Shown here: in pieces, positions 24,376 through 33,940 of the stretch
How positions within the stretch are numbered: the first letter of the stretch is position 1
Layout: each line of letters opens with the position of its first letter
Source: CAZNOG01 sp964574635
Lineage (GTDB): Bacteria > Bacteroidota > Bacteroidia > Flavobacteriales_D > Cryomorphaceae
Direction: 5' to 3'
Assembly: GCA_964574635.1 (NCBI GenBank)
Contig: CAZNOG010000004.1
Location: 1 to 64,000, forward strand
Length of the DNA: 64,000 bases
Program-made: the position numbers and the translations under genes
Notes under the pieces: generated by a model
What the model was told of the DNA's origin: nothing
Databases searched by the model: none
The model's input: the letters and a program-made list of their open reading frames with translations, nothing else

Positions 24376-25242
24376 ATGAGTTCCGAAGACAAAGTGACCG
24401 TATCGGAGTTGATTTCGATTTTCAGGGATCGCGTAGGCAAGATCTATCCCCAGGGGGAAGTGGAGGCCATGATGGCCCTGGTTTTCGAGCGCCTGCTCCA
24501 ATTCCGAAAGTCGGACTTGATCATCCACGCCCGAAAAAAACTGCACCGCACCTACCGCGTGGTGTTCGAATCGGTGATCCAAGCCTTGGAAGCCCACGAA
24601 CCCATTCAGTACATTTTGGGGCGCACGGAGTTTTACGTCCTGGATATCGCCGTCGACGAGCGGGTGCTGATTCCCCGACCCGAAACGGAAGAACTCGTGA
24701 AGTGGATTTTGGACAGCGTGGAAAACGAGAACGTGAAGATCCTCGATATCGGCACGGGCTCGGGATGCATCGCCATCGCGCTCAAAAAGTATTTGCCCAA
24801 CGCGAAAGTGTACGCCTTGGACAGCAGCTTGCGCGCCCTCGACCTCGCCGCGGAAAATGCGGGGCGCAACCAAGTGCGCATTCACTTTTTTCACCGAGAC
24901 ATACTGCGCAGTCCCGGGCTGGAGTTCATGGATTTCGACGTCATCGTGAGCAATCCGCCTTACATCCCCATGGGGGAAATGGAAAGCATGTCGCCCCACG
25001 TGGTGGTGAACGAACCCCACGAAGCGCTGTTCGTTCCCGACGACGATCCTTTGATATTTTATCGCACGATCAGCGACTTGGCCGAGGGGCACCTTCGCCG
25101 CGGTGGAAGCTTGTATTTCGAGGTGCACGAAGGGCTGGGAAAGGAGGTGGCTTACCTGCTTCAAGACAGGCGGTTCGCAGAGGTGGAAGGTCGGAACGAT
25201 TTGAACGGGAATTACCGAATGGTGAGGGGGAAACGGCCGTGA
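24376..25242 (+). CDS. prmC: Release-factor glutamine methyltransferase
   Basis: Methylates the GGQ glutamine of peptide release factors RF1 and RF2 using S-adenosylmethionine. 288 residues: a helical N-terminal domain, IQYILGRTEFYVLDIAVDERVLIPRPETEELVKW, the SAM motif ILDIGTGSGCIAIALKK and the catalytic NPPYIP motif in VIVSNPPYIPMGEM. The frame is also open from a GTG at 24355; ATG 24376 gives the expected N-terminus. First gene of a tight forward cluster; its stop overlaps the next start by four bases (GTGA). Confidence 0.97.
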   Translation: MSSEDKVTVSELISIFRDRVGKIYPQGEVEAMMALVFERLLQFRKSDLIIHARKKLHRTYRVVFESVIQALEAHEPIQYILGRTEFYVLDIAVDERVLIPRPETEELVKWILDSVENENVKILDIGTGSGCIAIALKKYLPNAKVYALDSSLRALDLAAENAGRNQVRIHFFHRDILRSPGLEFMDFDVIVSNPPYIPMGEMESMSPHVVVNEPHEALFVPDDDPLIFYRTISDLAEGHLRRGGSLYFEVHEGLGKEVAYLLQDRRFAEVEGRNDLNGNYRMVRGKRP

Positions 25243-25916
25243 GAATCGCATGCGTCATAATCGGGTTGTTCCTATCCACGGGGCTGAGCGCGCAATTCGG
25301 TCAGGACTCCACGGTGAGGATTTTGGGCGGTCCCTACACCTTGTCTCCATACCAAAACAAGCTCAAACCCAACTTCGGTTTCGACGCCCGTCGCACGTTG
25401 TTCCGGAAAAACTGGATCGCCCTGGGCGGCATTCGCGCCGGAGTGGAATACCGCAGGATTCACAGGGCGGGATTGGGATTTTATTTTCTGAATACTCGAC
25501 TGTTCGACGACGATTTTGATTTTCCCATCGAAACGCGGCGCTTGGAGTACGATTTCCGCTACGTGTCCTTGTATTACGAGAGGGTGTTTTTCTTTAACCG
25601 GAAGTGGGATACCGGCGCCACCCTCCACCTCGGCGGCGGGAAAATCGGCGTGGATTACCAGCGGGAAGAAAACCCCAACGAACGCACCCGCTACGGAGAA
25701 GTCGATTTCAGCATGGTGGAACTGTCGGTCTTCGCCGATTACGCCATTTGGTATTGGCTGGGCGTAGGAGCGGGAGTCGGCTATCGCTACGTGGCGGGAG
25801 CCACGCGCGATCTTCGAAACGATTTCAGCAGCCCTATATTTGTGGCCCACGTTCAACTCAAATTCCTTAAACTCGCGAGAAGCTATTTTAATGAGTCGGT
25901 CAAAGATGAATTCTGA
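25239..25916 (+). CDS. Predicted outer-membrane protein, unknown family
   Basis: A 225-residue protein that starts at a GTG overlapping the prmC stop. The signal peptide is IACVIIGLFLSTGLSAQ. The rest alternates polar and hydrophobic residues with many aromatic girdle residues (FYFLNTRLF, YDFRYVSLYYERVFFF, YWLGVGAGVGYRYVAG) and ends in an amphipathic strand, so a small beta barrel of 8-10 strands is likely. The start is inferred, since no ATG precedes the signal sequence. The end overlaps ligA. Cargo or role unknown. Confidence 0.72.
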   Translation: MRIACVIIGLFLSTGLSAQFGQDSTVRILGGPYTLSPYQNKLKPNFGFDARRTLFRKNWIALGGIRAGVEYRRIHRAGLGFYFLNTRLFDDDFDFPIETRRLEYDFRYVSLYYERVFFFNRKWDTGATLHLGGGKIGVDYQREENPNERTRYGEVDFSMVELSVFADYAIWYWLGVGAGVGYRYVAGATRDLRNDFSSPIFVAHVQLKFLKLARSYFNESVKDEF

Positions 25917-27921
25917 AGAAGCGCGTCAACGGATCGAGTCCCTGCGCCAAAGTCTCGACGATCACAACTACAAGTACTACGTGCTGAACGAGCCGACCAT
26001 CAGCGATTACGATTTCGACATGATGATGCGGGAGTTGCAGGACCTGGAAGAGGCTTTTCCCCAATTTCGCGATCCCCATTCCCCGACCATGCGCGTGGGT
26101 GGCGACATCACCGACAAATTCGAAAAGGTAAGGCACCGATACCCCATGATGTCCTTGTCGAACGCCTACAATTTCGACGAGGTGAGGGAGTGGGAAAATA
26201 GGTTGAAACGATCGACTCAAGGGAATCCGGAATACGTCTGCGAACTAAAATACGACGGGGTGGCCATAGGCATCGTGTACCAAAACGGGAAAATGGTTCG
26301 GGCCGTTACCCGTGGCGATGGCGTGACCGGTGAAGACATCACCACCAACGTGAAAACCATCGCCTCCATTCCACTGCAATTGCGCGGTGACGACTATCCC
26401 GCCGAGTTTGAAATCCGCGGAGAGATATTCATGCCCATCGACGTGTTTACGGACATGAACGCCGAGAGGGTGGAGGCCGGGGAACAACCGTACATGAACC
26501 CCCGCAACACCGCTTCGGGCACGTTGAAACTCCAGGATTCCGCCGTGGTGGCGAAGCGGAAACTCGACTGTTTTCTCTATGCCGTGTACGGAGAGAATTT
26601 GCCCACCGACAACCACTTCGACAACCTCCTCGCTGCGAAGAAATGGGGCTTTCCCGCCCCCGACCCCGACAAACGCATGGTGGAGCGGTGCAAAACCATC
26701 GGTGAAATAGAATCTTTCGTGGATCATTGGGCCGCGCGCCGAAACGACCTCCCTTTCGAAATCGACGGCGTGGTGATCAAAGTCAACGACCTGAACCTGC
26801 AGGAAGAGTTGGGGTCTACCGCCAAGTCCCCTCGGTGGGCCATTGCGTACAAGTTCAAAGCCGAGCGTGTATCGACGCTACTCGAAGCGGTGACGTACCA
26901 AGTGGGGCGAACGGGTGCCATTACGCCGGTGGCGAATCTCAAACCGGTGTTGATCGCCGGAACGACCGTCAAGCGGGCTTCCCTCCACAACGCCGATCAG
27001 ATCGAGAAGCTGGACATCCGGGAGGGAGACACGGTTTTCGTAGAAAAAGGCGGGGAGATCATCCCGAAAATCGTCGGTGTGGATTTTACCTCGAGACCTG
27101 CTGATTTGCCCGCCTTCGAATACGCCACGCACTGTCCGGAATGCGGAACGCCCCTGGAGCGCAAACCCGGAGAGGCGCAGCATTACTGCCCCAACGCCAC
27201 GGGCTGCCCGCCCCAGATCAAAGGTCGCGTCGAGCACTTCATTTCCCGCAAAGCCATGAACATCGACGGAATAGGCACCGAAACCGTGGAAGACCTCTAC
27301 GAAGCGGGGCTGATTTCCAACGCTTCCGACCTCTTCGCACTGACCAAGGAACAAGTACTGAGCCTGGACCGAATGGCCGAGAAATCCGCTAACAATTTCA
27401 TGGAAAGCATCGCCAAGTCCCGGGAAATTCCCTTTGAACGCGTGCTTTTCGCCTTGGGAATCCGCTTCGTGGGTGAAACCGTCGCCAAAACCCTGGCCCG
27501 GCATTTCGGCTCGATCGACAGGCTGATGGAAGCGACCTACGATGAACTCATCGCCGTGGACGAAATCGGGGAGGTGATCGCCCGATCGGTGCTGGATTAC
27601 TTCGGGGACGAGCAGAACCTCGCCATCATCGAGAACCTCCGCGCCTACGGATTGCAGTTTGAAGTGGAAGAGGGGCGCCCGGCCGCCGGTGAAGGTCCGC
27701 TGACCGGAAAAACCTTCGTGGTGTCCGGTGTATTTACCATTTCCCGTGACGAGCTGAAAAACACCATCGAAGCCCACGGTGGAAAAGTGGTGGGCGGCGT
27801 TTCGGGAAATACCGATTACCTTGTGGCCGGAGAAAACATGGGCCCTTCCAAAAAGTCGAAAGCGGAAAAGTTGGGCGTGGAAATCATTGACGAATCCCGA
27901 TTAAAATCGATGTTGGAATAA
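25906..27921 (+). CDS. ligA: NAD-dependent DNA ligase
   Basis: Seals nicks in replication and repair using NAD+. The 671 residues run through the Ia domain (YYVLNEPTISDYDFDMMMREL), the adenylation domain with the lysine nucleophile K115 in CELKYDGVA, the OB fold, a four-Cys zinc finger (CPECGTPLERKPGEAQHYCPN) near 405-432, helix-hairpin-helix repeats and a BRCT domain from about 590 (LTGKTFVVSGVFTISRDELK). The start could instead be the ATG at 25891. It overlaps the end of the outer-membrane protein gene. Confidence 0.98.
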   Translation: MNSEEARQRIESLRQSLDDHNYKYYVLNEPTISDYDFDMMMRELQDLEEAFPQFRDPHSPTMRVGGDITDKFEKVRHRYPMMSLSNAYNFDEVREWENRLKRSTQGNPEYVCELKYDGVAIGIVYQNGKMVRAVTRGDGVTGEDITTNVKTIASIPLQLRGDDYPAEFEIRGEIFMPIDVFTDMNAERVEAGEQPYMNPRNTASGTLKLQDSAVVAKRKLDCFLYAVYGENLPTDNHFDNLLAAKKWGFPAPDPDKRMVERCKTIGEIESFVDHWAARRNDLPFEIDGVVIKVNDLNLQEELGSTAKSPRWAIAYKFKAERVSTLLEAVTYQVGRTGAITPVANLKPVLIAGTTVKRASLHNADQIEKLDIREGDTVFVEKGGEIIPKIVGVDFTSRPADLPAFEYATHCPECGTPLERKPGEAQHYCPNATGCPPQIKGRVEHFISRKAMNIDGIGTETVEDLYEAGLISNASDLFALTKEQVLSLDRMAEKSANNFMESIAKSREIPFERVLFALGIRFVGETVAKTLARHFGSIDRLMEATYDELIAVDEIGEVIARSVLDYFGDEQNLAIIENLRAYGLQFEVEEGRPAAGEGPLTGKTFVVSGVFTISRDELKNTIEAHGGKVVGGVSGNTDYLVAGENMGPSKKSKAEKLGVEIIDESRLKSMLE

Positions 27922-27922
27922 G

Positions 27923-28489
27923 GTGAAGTGGCTGGATAACATCAAAGAAAGAATTGGCTGGAGCCGACTTCGGAAGGAGCGCCCCCCGCTGCGGACCAAA
28001 GAGGTTCACAATTTCGAAGACGCCCAAAGCGTGGGGATCCTCTACAAGGAAAAAGGGGAGGGGTTCTACATCCTGGTGAAGCAGTACGTGAAGTACCTCA
28101 AATCCCAACACGGCATCCGCGACGTCATGGCCTTTTGCTACATCGATGAAAAAGGGAATGTCCCTCACTACCAAGTGCACAAACTGAAGTACGATTACTT
28201 CGACAAAAGTGAATTGAATTGGCGCATGGAACCCATTAGTTCCCAAGCGACGAAATTCGTCGAGACGGAGTACGACATCCTCATCGACTTGGAGCGTGAA
28301 CCGGTTTTACCACTTCAATTCATCCTCGCCCGCAGCAGGGCGCGGTTCAAGGTGGGGTATTTCGGATCGGGCCGAAGCGAGTACTACGATTTGATGATAG
28401 ATGTCCCGCCGCATGCTACCTTTGACGAGTACATCAAACAAGTGAACCATTATCTGACCTTAATAAACCGAGGAAATGCAAGAGCTTAA
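27923..28489 (+). CDS. DUF6913-like conserved Bacteroidota protein
   Basis: A 188-residue cytoplasmic protein that starts at GTG one base after the ligA stop and overlaps dapA by 14 bases. The sequence (EVHNFEDAQSVGILYKEKGEGFYILVKQYVKYLK, then GNVPHYQVHKLKYDYFDKSELNW and FKVGYFGSGRSEYYDLMIDVPP) matches my recollection of a family found next to dapA throughout Flavobacteriales (DUF6913). No catalytic motif is apparent. Tight overlap with dapA suggests translational coupling; any link to lysine or peptidoglycan synthesis is inference from position. Confidence 0.8.
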   Translation: MKWLDNIKERIGWSRLRKERPPLRTKEVHNFEDAQSVGILYKEKGEGFYILVKQYVKYLKSQHGIRDVMAFCYIDEKGNVPHYQVHKLKYDYFDKSELNWRMEPISSQATKFVETEYDILIDLEREPVLPLQFILARSRARFKVGYFGSGRSEYYDLMIDVPPHATFDEYIKQVNHYLTLINRGNARA

Positions 28490-29360
28490 AGGAGTCGGGG
28501 TAGCCATGGTCACCCCGTTCGACGAAAACAAACGCGTGGATTACGACGCCCTGGAACGACTGGTGTTGCACCTCCACAAAGGAGTTGATTTTTTGGTGGT
28601 CATGGGCACAACCGGCGAGGCGGTGACCCTCACCGACGAAGAGCAGTACGCCATTCTGGATTTTGTCATTGGCGTGAACGCGGGCAAATTGCCCATCGTG
28701 TTCGGCATCGGTGGAAATGATACGCAAATGGTCGCTTCCGCCATGGCCAAATTCGACCGGGAAGGAGTGGCGGCGTTTCTGTCGGCGAGTCCGGCGTACA
28801 ACAAACCCACCCAAGAGGGCATATACCATCACTACAAAACCCTCGACGAATACAGTCCCCTTCCCATCATCCTCTACAACGTGCCGGGAAGAACCGCCAG
28901 CAATGTGCTGCCCGAAACCGTGCTCCGCATCTACGAAAACACCGAGCGCATTGTCGCCATCAAGGAAGCGGCCGGCAACATCGAGCAAGTGATGGCGCTG
29001 TCGCGGATCATGCCCGAAGAATTCGTGTTGCTGTCCGGCGACGACCCCTTGTTGCTTCCTCACATGGCTTGTGGAGGACACGGTATTATCTCCGTGGTGG
29101 CCAATGCGTTTCCGGTTGAATTCCGCGACGTGCACCGCGCCGCCCTGAGCGGGGATTACGCCAAAGCGAGGGACGTGCATTACTCCCTGTTGCCCCTGAT
29201 CGCCGATCTCTTTAAAGAAGGCAATCCCGGCGGGATCAAGGAAACCCTCAAGCATTTGGGCATCTGCGATCACCACATGCGCTTGCCCCTCTATCCCGTT
29301 TCTGACGCTTTGAGCGAGAACATCGGGTTGAAGGTCGAGCGATTGGCCAAGACCGTTTGA
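28476..29360 (+). CDS. dapA: 4-Hydroxy-tetrahydrodipicolinate synthase
   Basis: Condenses pyruvate with aspartate semialdehyde in the diaminopimelate/lysine pathway. The 294-residue TIM barrel carries MGTTGEA (residues 43-49), the proton-relay Tyr134 in YNVPGRTA and the Schiff-base Lys163 in IVAIKEAAGN. Last gene of the prmC-to-dapA forward block; ATG lies inside the end of the preceding frame. Confidence 0.98.
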   Translation: MQELKGVGVAMVTPFDENKRVDYDALERLVLHLHKGVDFLVVMGTTGEAVTLTDEEQYAILDFVIGVNAGKLPIVFGIGGNDTQMVASAMAKFDREGVAAFLSASPAYNKPTQEGIYHHYKTLDEYSPLPIILYNVPGRTASNVLPETVLRIYENTERIVAIKEAAGNIEQVMALSRIMPEEFVLLSGDDPLLLPHMACGGHGIISVVANAFPVEFRDVHRAALSGDYAKARDVHYSLLPLIADLFKEGNPGGIKETLKHLGICDHHMRLPLYPVSDALSENIGLKVERLAKTV

Positions 29361-29712
29361 GGGGAGAGCGTATCCCGCACATCATAGGAAAAACAGGATC
29401 CTTCGGATTTTACCGGCGTTCCGAACAGGGTTTTCCGAAAGACCTTGCCGGAAAAAAAATGTTTTTTCGCGGTGATCTCCCCCATGCACCCGGCGATCCT
29501 TTCCTATAAGTCGCGGTAGGACAGTTCGTTTTTGATTTTCGACGGTACTTCGCTTGTCCTTATACCGTTAGTTCAGTCCGCGTTTTTTTCCACCTCTTTC
29601 CTCGGCGGTCTCTTGCGTGCCGGTCGATTTCGGTCTATATTTCGACCTGCCGGACGGGTGATCCCTTCACTCGATCCGAGCGCAGCGCCAAAACCAACCA
29701 TTCATTTCAACC
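29361..29712. other. Intergenic region between dapA and the second protease
   Basis: 352 bases with no supported gene, tRNA or strong terminator. It holds A-tract and T-tract runs (around 29450-29470 and 29580-29590) and must include the promoter of the protease gene, but no clear TAnnTTTG box stands out. Confidence 0.5.
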
Positions 29713-32382
29713 ATGGAGAAAAAGCGATTGAATTCGGCAACACTCATTCGTTTCGCCGCAATAAGTGCATCGATATTCCTGGCCGTTTCCGCAACGGCAC
29801 AAACCCAAAACCTCGGCGGACCGAAAACGTGGCGGGCCAAGCTTTCCCAACAGAAAAGCTCCGTCAAAACCTTGCCGCCCATCGACGTGGCGGCTTTGGA
29901 AGCCGAAGACGCAATCGATCAACAGAGCAAAGCCGCGCCGTGGCGATTCGGATTCGAACACGCCGTGAACGACGACGTGCGCGCAAACGGCCACCGCATC
30001 GAGCTAAATGAAGGATTGTTGTGGCGCACCACCTACCGCGCACCCGACGCGTTGACCCTCGGCGTTTTCTTCCGCACTTTCGATCTGGCGGATGGCGCCT
30101 ACGTCCACGTATTCGCCTCCGATGGAAGTACCTACGACGGTGCCTACACTTCCGCCAACAACCTGGATGACCGCATGTTGGCTACGCTGCCCATCGCCAC
30201 CGATGAAATCGTGGTGGAGTTTTTCGAACCGCACAAGGTGAGCGGAGAATCCCAACTTGTGATCGGCCACGTCATTCAAGGGTACAGGGAAATCGGCGAT
30301 TTCGTAAAGTCCAAAATCGACCAAGCCAAATCCCTCAACGACTCGGGCAATTGCAATTACGACACCAAGTGCGCGGAGCTGCCGGGCAATCCATTCGGAG
30401 AGGCGGGTGAGTGGAACGACCCCATACGATCCGTCGTCATGATGATGCTGAACGGGTCGGCCATTTGCTCGGCAGCCCTTGTGAACAACACCGCGAACGA
30501 CGGTACGCCCTACGTGTTGTCCGCCAACCATTGCGGCACGTACAACGGCGGTGGAAGGGTGTTCGTGTTCGGATACGAATCACCTACGGCAGTGTGCGCG
30601 AGCTCGGCACCCAGCACCAACGGGCCCACCACGAAACAAATCAACGGAGCCACGCTCCGCGCCAACCACGCCAGGTCGGATTTTGCGCTCTGGGAGCTGA
30701 GCACCACGCCACCGGCATCGTACAACGCGTACTACGCCGGATGGGACAGGTCGGGAATCGCGCCCACCAACGCCACGGCCATTCACCACCCCAAAGGCGA
30801 CGTCAAGAAAATAAGTCGTGAAAGCCATTCACCTTATATGAGCAACGTGGGTTCCACCCAAGTGTGGTGGATCAACAAATGGGAATACGGCACCACCGAA
30901 TCGGGTTCTTCCGGATCGCCGATCTTCGACCACAACAAACGCATCATCGGACAATTGTACGGGGGAACCGCCGGTTGCTCCGGTACCAATCCGAACAACG
31001 GTTACGATTACTACGGTCGGTTCGACGTGTCCTGGACTGGCGGAACGTCTTCGGCCGTTCGGCTCAAGGAATGGCTGGATCCTCTGAATACGAACGCATT
31101 GGTTCTGGACGGTTACGACCCCAACGCCCCTGTGCACGAACTCGACGTCAGAGTGTTGACCATCCACGGATTGGAGGCGAATTACTGCGCTTCAGCGGCT
31201 GTTCAACCCACCGTTGTCCTGAAAAATGAAGGCTCGACGAGCATTACCACCTTCGAATTGAGCGCCACACTCAACGGCGCCCCGGCGGGCAATGCCACGA
31301 TTTCCGAAGTACTGGAGCCCGGCGAAACCGCCGAGTTGACCCTGCCGAATCTCAACGCCCTCGTGAGCGGCGATTACGAATACGTCGTTACCGCATCCAA
31401 CCCCAACGGACAGCCCGACGAAAACCCTCAGAACAACAGCTCCACCTACGGCTTTACCGTCACTGAAGATGGAACGGAAGCCGTATTGTCCCTTCAGTTC
31501 GATTGCTGGCCCACCGAAACTTCCTGGGATTTAAGAAATTCCTCGGGATCGATTCTCTATTCCGGCAATTCCTATTCCTTGGACTTGGGCACCCAAACCA
31601 TCCAAGAGACCTTTTGCCTCGACGACGGCTGCTACACTTTCAATATCTACGACAGTTACGGTGACGGCATGAACGGATCGAACTATTCGTCTTGCACTGT
31701 CGACGGCCACTATCAAATCGTCGATGCAGATTCCAATCCATTGGTGCAGATGATCGCGCCGAACGCCAACTTCGGCACCCAGGCGTCCCACACGTTCTGC
31801 ATCGGCGAGGAGGTACCTTGCGTACAGCCTTATCCGGTTCCGGCCAATCTCGGCCACGAAATCCTGACAAACGGCGTGGAGCTAAGTTGGGACCCGATCC
31901 TCGGATCCATCGGATGCCAAATCCAAGGTGGAGTGGCGCCGGCGGGCGGCTTGCAGACCATCACTAAAATGGGCGCCGATTTGGAGTCGGTCTTCGTATC
32001 CAAAAACAAATTTTCAGCCGGGAAAACGTACCGGTGGAGGGTGCGCTGCGGATGCGCCACCAACGTCATCGGCAATTGGTCGGCGTGGGGAGAGTTCACT
32101 TGGCCCGGGGCGGCGGCGCCACTGTCGGCCCCGCCCACCGATGAAGAGGGGCTGACGATCTATCCCAATCCCACGGAAGGCGCGCTGAACGTAGTGCTCG
32201 ACGGCGGGGAAGGCCGGCGCTCCATAGCGGTATTCGACTTCACCGGCAAAATGACGAACCTGGTGACGGAATTCGACGGAAATTCCACCGTGCTCGACCT
32301 GAAATCCCTCCCGCCCGGGGTGTACATCCTCGAAGTGACCGGGCCCGATGGCGTGGTTCGCGAAAAGTTCGTCAAACTCTGA
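29713..32382 (+). CDS. Large secreted serine protease with type IX sorting domain
   Basis: An 889-residue exported protease paralogous to the one at 15990. Signal peptide to ATAQ (30); N-terminal prodomain to about 210; chymotrypsin-fold domain with His273 (LSANHC), Asp323 (ARSDFALWEL) and Ser400 (TESGSSGSPIF); the shared IHHPKGDVKK at 358-367. Then come a CARDB-like domain (about 470-580), a C-terminal beta domain with CLDDGCYTFNIYDSYGDGMNG shared in kind with the paralogue, an FnIII-like segment (about 700-790) and a sorting domain (IYPNPTEGALNVVLDG ... VREKFVKL). Likely degrades extracellular protein. Confidence 0.94.
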   Translation: MEKKRLNSATLIRFAAISASIFLAVSATAQTQNLGGPKTWRAKLSQQKSSVKTLPPIDVAALEAEDAIDQQSKAAPWRFGFEHAVNDDVRANGHRIELNEGLLWRTTYRAPDALTLGVFFRTFDLADGAYVHVFASDGSTYDGAYTSANNLDDRMLATLPIATDEIVVEFFEPHKVSGESQLVIGHVIQGYREIGDFVKSKIDQAKSLNDSGNCNYDTKCAELPGNPFGEAGEWNDPIRSVVMMMLNGSAICSAALVNNTANDGTPYVLSANHCGTYNGGGRVFVFGYESPTAVCASSAPSTNGPTTKQINGATLRANHARSDFALWELSTTPPASYNAYYAGWDRSGIAPTNATAIHHPKGDVKKISRESHSPYMSNVGSTQVWWINKWEYGTTESGSSGSPIFDHNKRIIGQLYGGTAGCSGTNPNNGYDYYGRFDVSWTGGTSSAVRLKEWLDPLNTNALVLDGYDPNAPVHELDVRVLTIHGLEANYCASAAVQPTVVLKNEGSTSITTFELSATLNGAPAGNATISEVLEPGETAELTLPNLNALVSGDYEYVVTASNPNGQPDENPQNNSSTYGFTVTEDGTEAVLSLQFDCWPTETSWDLRNSSGSILYSGNSYSLDLGTQTIQETFCLDDGCYTFNIYDSYGDGMNGSNYSSCTVDGHYQIVDADSNPLVQMIAPNANFGTQASHTFCIGEEVPCVQPYPVPANLGHEILTNGVELSWDPILGSIGCQIQGGVAPAGGLQTITKMGADLESVFVSKNKFSAGKTYRWRVRCGCATNVIGNWSAWGEFTWPGAAAPLSAPPTDEEGLTIYPNPTEGALNVVLDGGEGRRSIAVFDFTGKMTNLVTEFDGNSTVLDLKSLPPGVYILEVTGPDGVVREKFVKL

Positions 32383-32413
32383 TTATCAGTTCATGTGTTG
32401 ATTTTTTGGGCGT

Positions 32414-32439
32414 GACCCCGGCTCCTTCGGGCCGGGGTC
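32414..32439 (+). terminator. Terminator hairpin after the protease gene
   Basis: GACCCCGGC pairs with GCCGGGGTC over an eight-base loop, followed by GGCTTTTCGG. It lies 32 bases after the protease stop. The T run is short. Confidence 0.55.
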
Positions 32440-32631
32440 GGCTTTTCGGCCCTATCTTTTTCCGCCGCCGCCGTCGACCCTAGGCGTGGAAGGAGCTTCT
32501 CGGGTCGCTCTTCCACACCTGCGTCGACCGGGCGGCCCCGTTCAAAAGGATGCAGTCCGATCGCCTCACGCAATCCCGAGCACTGAGAAAATCTTCCCTT
32601 TGGAATTCGATACCGCGCTTTGCCCATAAAA

Positions 32632-32659
32632 AAAGCGGTTTCCGTTCAGAAACCGCTTT
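32632..32659 (-). terminator. Intrinsic terminator after the thiolase gene
   Basis: AAAGCGGTTT pairs with AAACCGCTTT around an eight-base loop. On the minus strand a run of seven T residues follows. The stretch 32440-32630 between the two terminators shows no gene. Confidence 0.9.
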
Positions 32660-32682
32660 GAAAATCGAAAGGGTAGAGGGGA

Positions 32683-33861
32683 TTATACCAGCTCCACAAC
32701 CATGGCCGAGGCTCCTCCGCCACCGTTGCAAATCCCGGCTCCGCCGATCTTTCCGCCGTTTTGCTTCAGGACGTTCAACAGCGTCACGATGATCCTCGCA
32801 CCGCTGCAGCCCAGGGGGTGACCCAGGGAAACGGCGCCGCCGTTCACGTCGACTTTCGACGCGTCGAGTCCGAGCTCTTTGATGTTGACAAGACCCACCA
32901 CCGAAAAGGCTTGGTTCAGTTCCCAAAAATCCACGTCCTCTGTTTTGAGGTTGGCTTTCGCCAGCGCTTTGGGGACGGCTTTCGAGGGGGCCGTGGTGAA
33001 CCATTCGGGTGCACCGGCCGCGTCGGCGTAGCTTCTGATTTTGGCGAGGGGCTTCAATCCCAGGGATTCGGCTTTTTCTTTGCTCATGAGCACCAGCGCG
33101 GCGGCTCCGTCGTTGATCGTCGACGCGTTGGCCGCGGTCACCGTGCCGTCTTTCGTGAACACCGGACGAAGGGTTGGGATTCGGTCCATTTTCACGTTTT
33201 TGTACTCTTCGTCTTCGGCCACCACTACGGGGTCGCCTTTTCGTTGGGGAACTTCCACGGGAACGACTTCGTCCTTGAATTTTCCCTCGCTCCACGCTTT
33301 GGCCGCGCGCTCGTACGACTGAATGGCAAAGGCGTCCTGTTCTTCACGCGTGAATTGATGTTCTTTTGCGCACATATCCGCGCATGCCCCCATGTGCCCT
33401 TGATTGTACACGTCAGTAAGGCCATCAAAAACCAACCCGTCCAACATCTTGATATTGCCCAATTTGGTGCCCGTGCGGGAGTTGGGCAAATAGTGCGGCG
33501 TCTGGCTCATGTTTTCCATTCCTCCCGCCACGACCACGTCGGCATCACCGAGGGCGATGGCTTGCGCGCCCATGGCGATCGCCTTCATGCCCGATGCGCA
33601 GACTTTGTTTACGGTGGTCGCGGGGGTGCTTTCGTGCAAGCCCGCGAAAATGGCGGCCTGTCTGGCCGGTGCCTGACCCAATCCGGCCTGAAGCACACAA
33701 CCCATAAATACTTCGTCGATTACCTTGGGGTCTATCCCGATGCGGTCGACGGCACCCTTGATGGCCGCCGCTCCCAACCGTGGCGCGGAAACCGATGACA
33801 AACTGCCGTTGAAACTTCCTATGGGCGTGCGAACCGCCGAGACGATAACTACTTCCTTCAT
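32683..33861 (-). CDS. Acetyl-CoA C-acetyltransferase (thiolase)
   Basis: Condenses two acetyl-CoA to acetoacetyl-CoA, or cleaves 3-ketoacyl-CoA in the reverse direction. The 392 residues carry the nucleophile Cys88 in NKVCASGMKA, the region FWELNQAFSVVGL, the His of GHPLGCSGAR near 348 and the second active Cys378 in CNGGGGASA. The short-chain biosynthetic (AtoB/PhaA-type) form is favoured by length and by the lack of adjacent fadB, but the physiological direction is not certain. Single gene with its own promoter box and terminator. Confidence 0.95.
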   Translation of the reverse strand: MKEVVIVSAVRTPIGSFNGSLSSVSAPRLGAAAIKGAVDRIGIDPKVIDEVFMGCVLQAGLGQAPARQAAIFAGLHESTPATTVNKVCASGMKAIAMGAQAIALGDADVVVAGGMENMSQTPHYLPNSRTGTKLGNIKMLDGLVFDGLTDVYNQGHMGACADMCAKEHQFTREEQDAFAIQSYERAAKAWSEGKFKDEVVPVEVPQRKGDPVVVAEDEEYKNVKMDRIPTLRPVFTKDGTVTAANASTINDGAAALVLMSKEKAESLGLKPLAKIRSYADAAGAPEWFTTAPSKAVPKALAKANLKTEDVDFWELNQAFSVVGLVNIKELGLDASKVDVNGGAVSLGHPLGCSGARIIVTLLNVLKQNGGKIGGAGICNGGGGASAMVVELV

Positions 33862-33898
33862 GATTTATTTTGCTTTTAGATCCGTAAAATTCGGGGTG

Positions 33899-33906
33899 CA
33901 AAGGTA
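33899..33906 (-). promoter_or_regulatory. -7 box TACCTTTG for the thiolase gene
   Basis: TACCTTTG on the minus strand, 37 bases before the thiolase start codon. Confidence 0.55.
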
Positions 33907-33940
33907 CGAAACCCATGGCGGGCCTCCGCCGTGACGCATC

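Noticed and set aside
29361..29712. tRNA or riboswitch in the gap after dapA
   Set aside because: No acceptor/T-arm pattern was found, and the small inverted repeats do not form a known riboswitch such as the lysine type.
32391..32627. 78-residue minus-strand frame between the protease and thiolase genes
   Set aside because: It runs through two terminator hairpins and shows no family resemblance.
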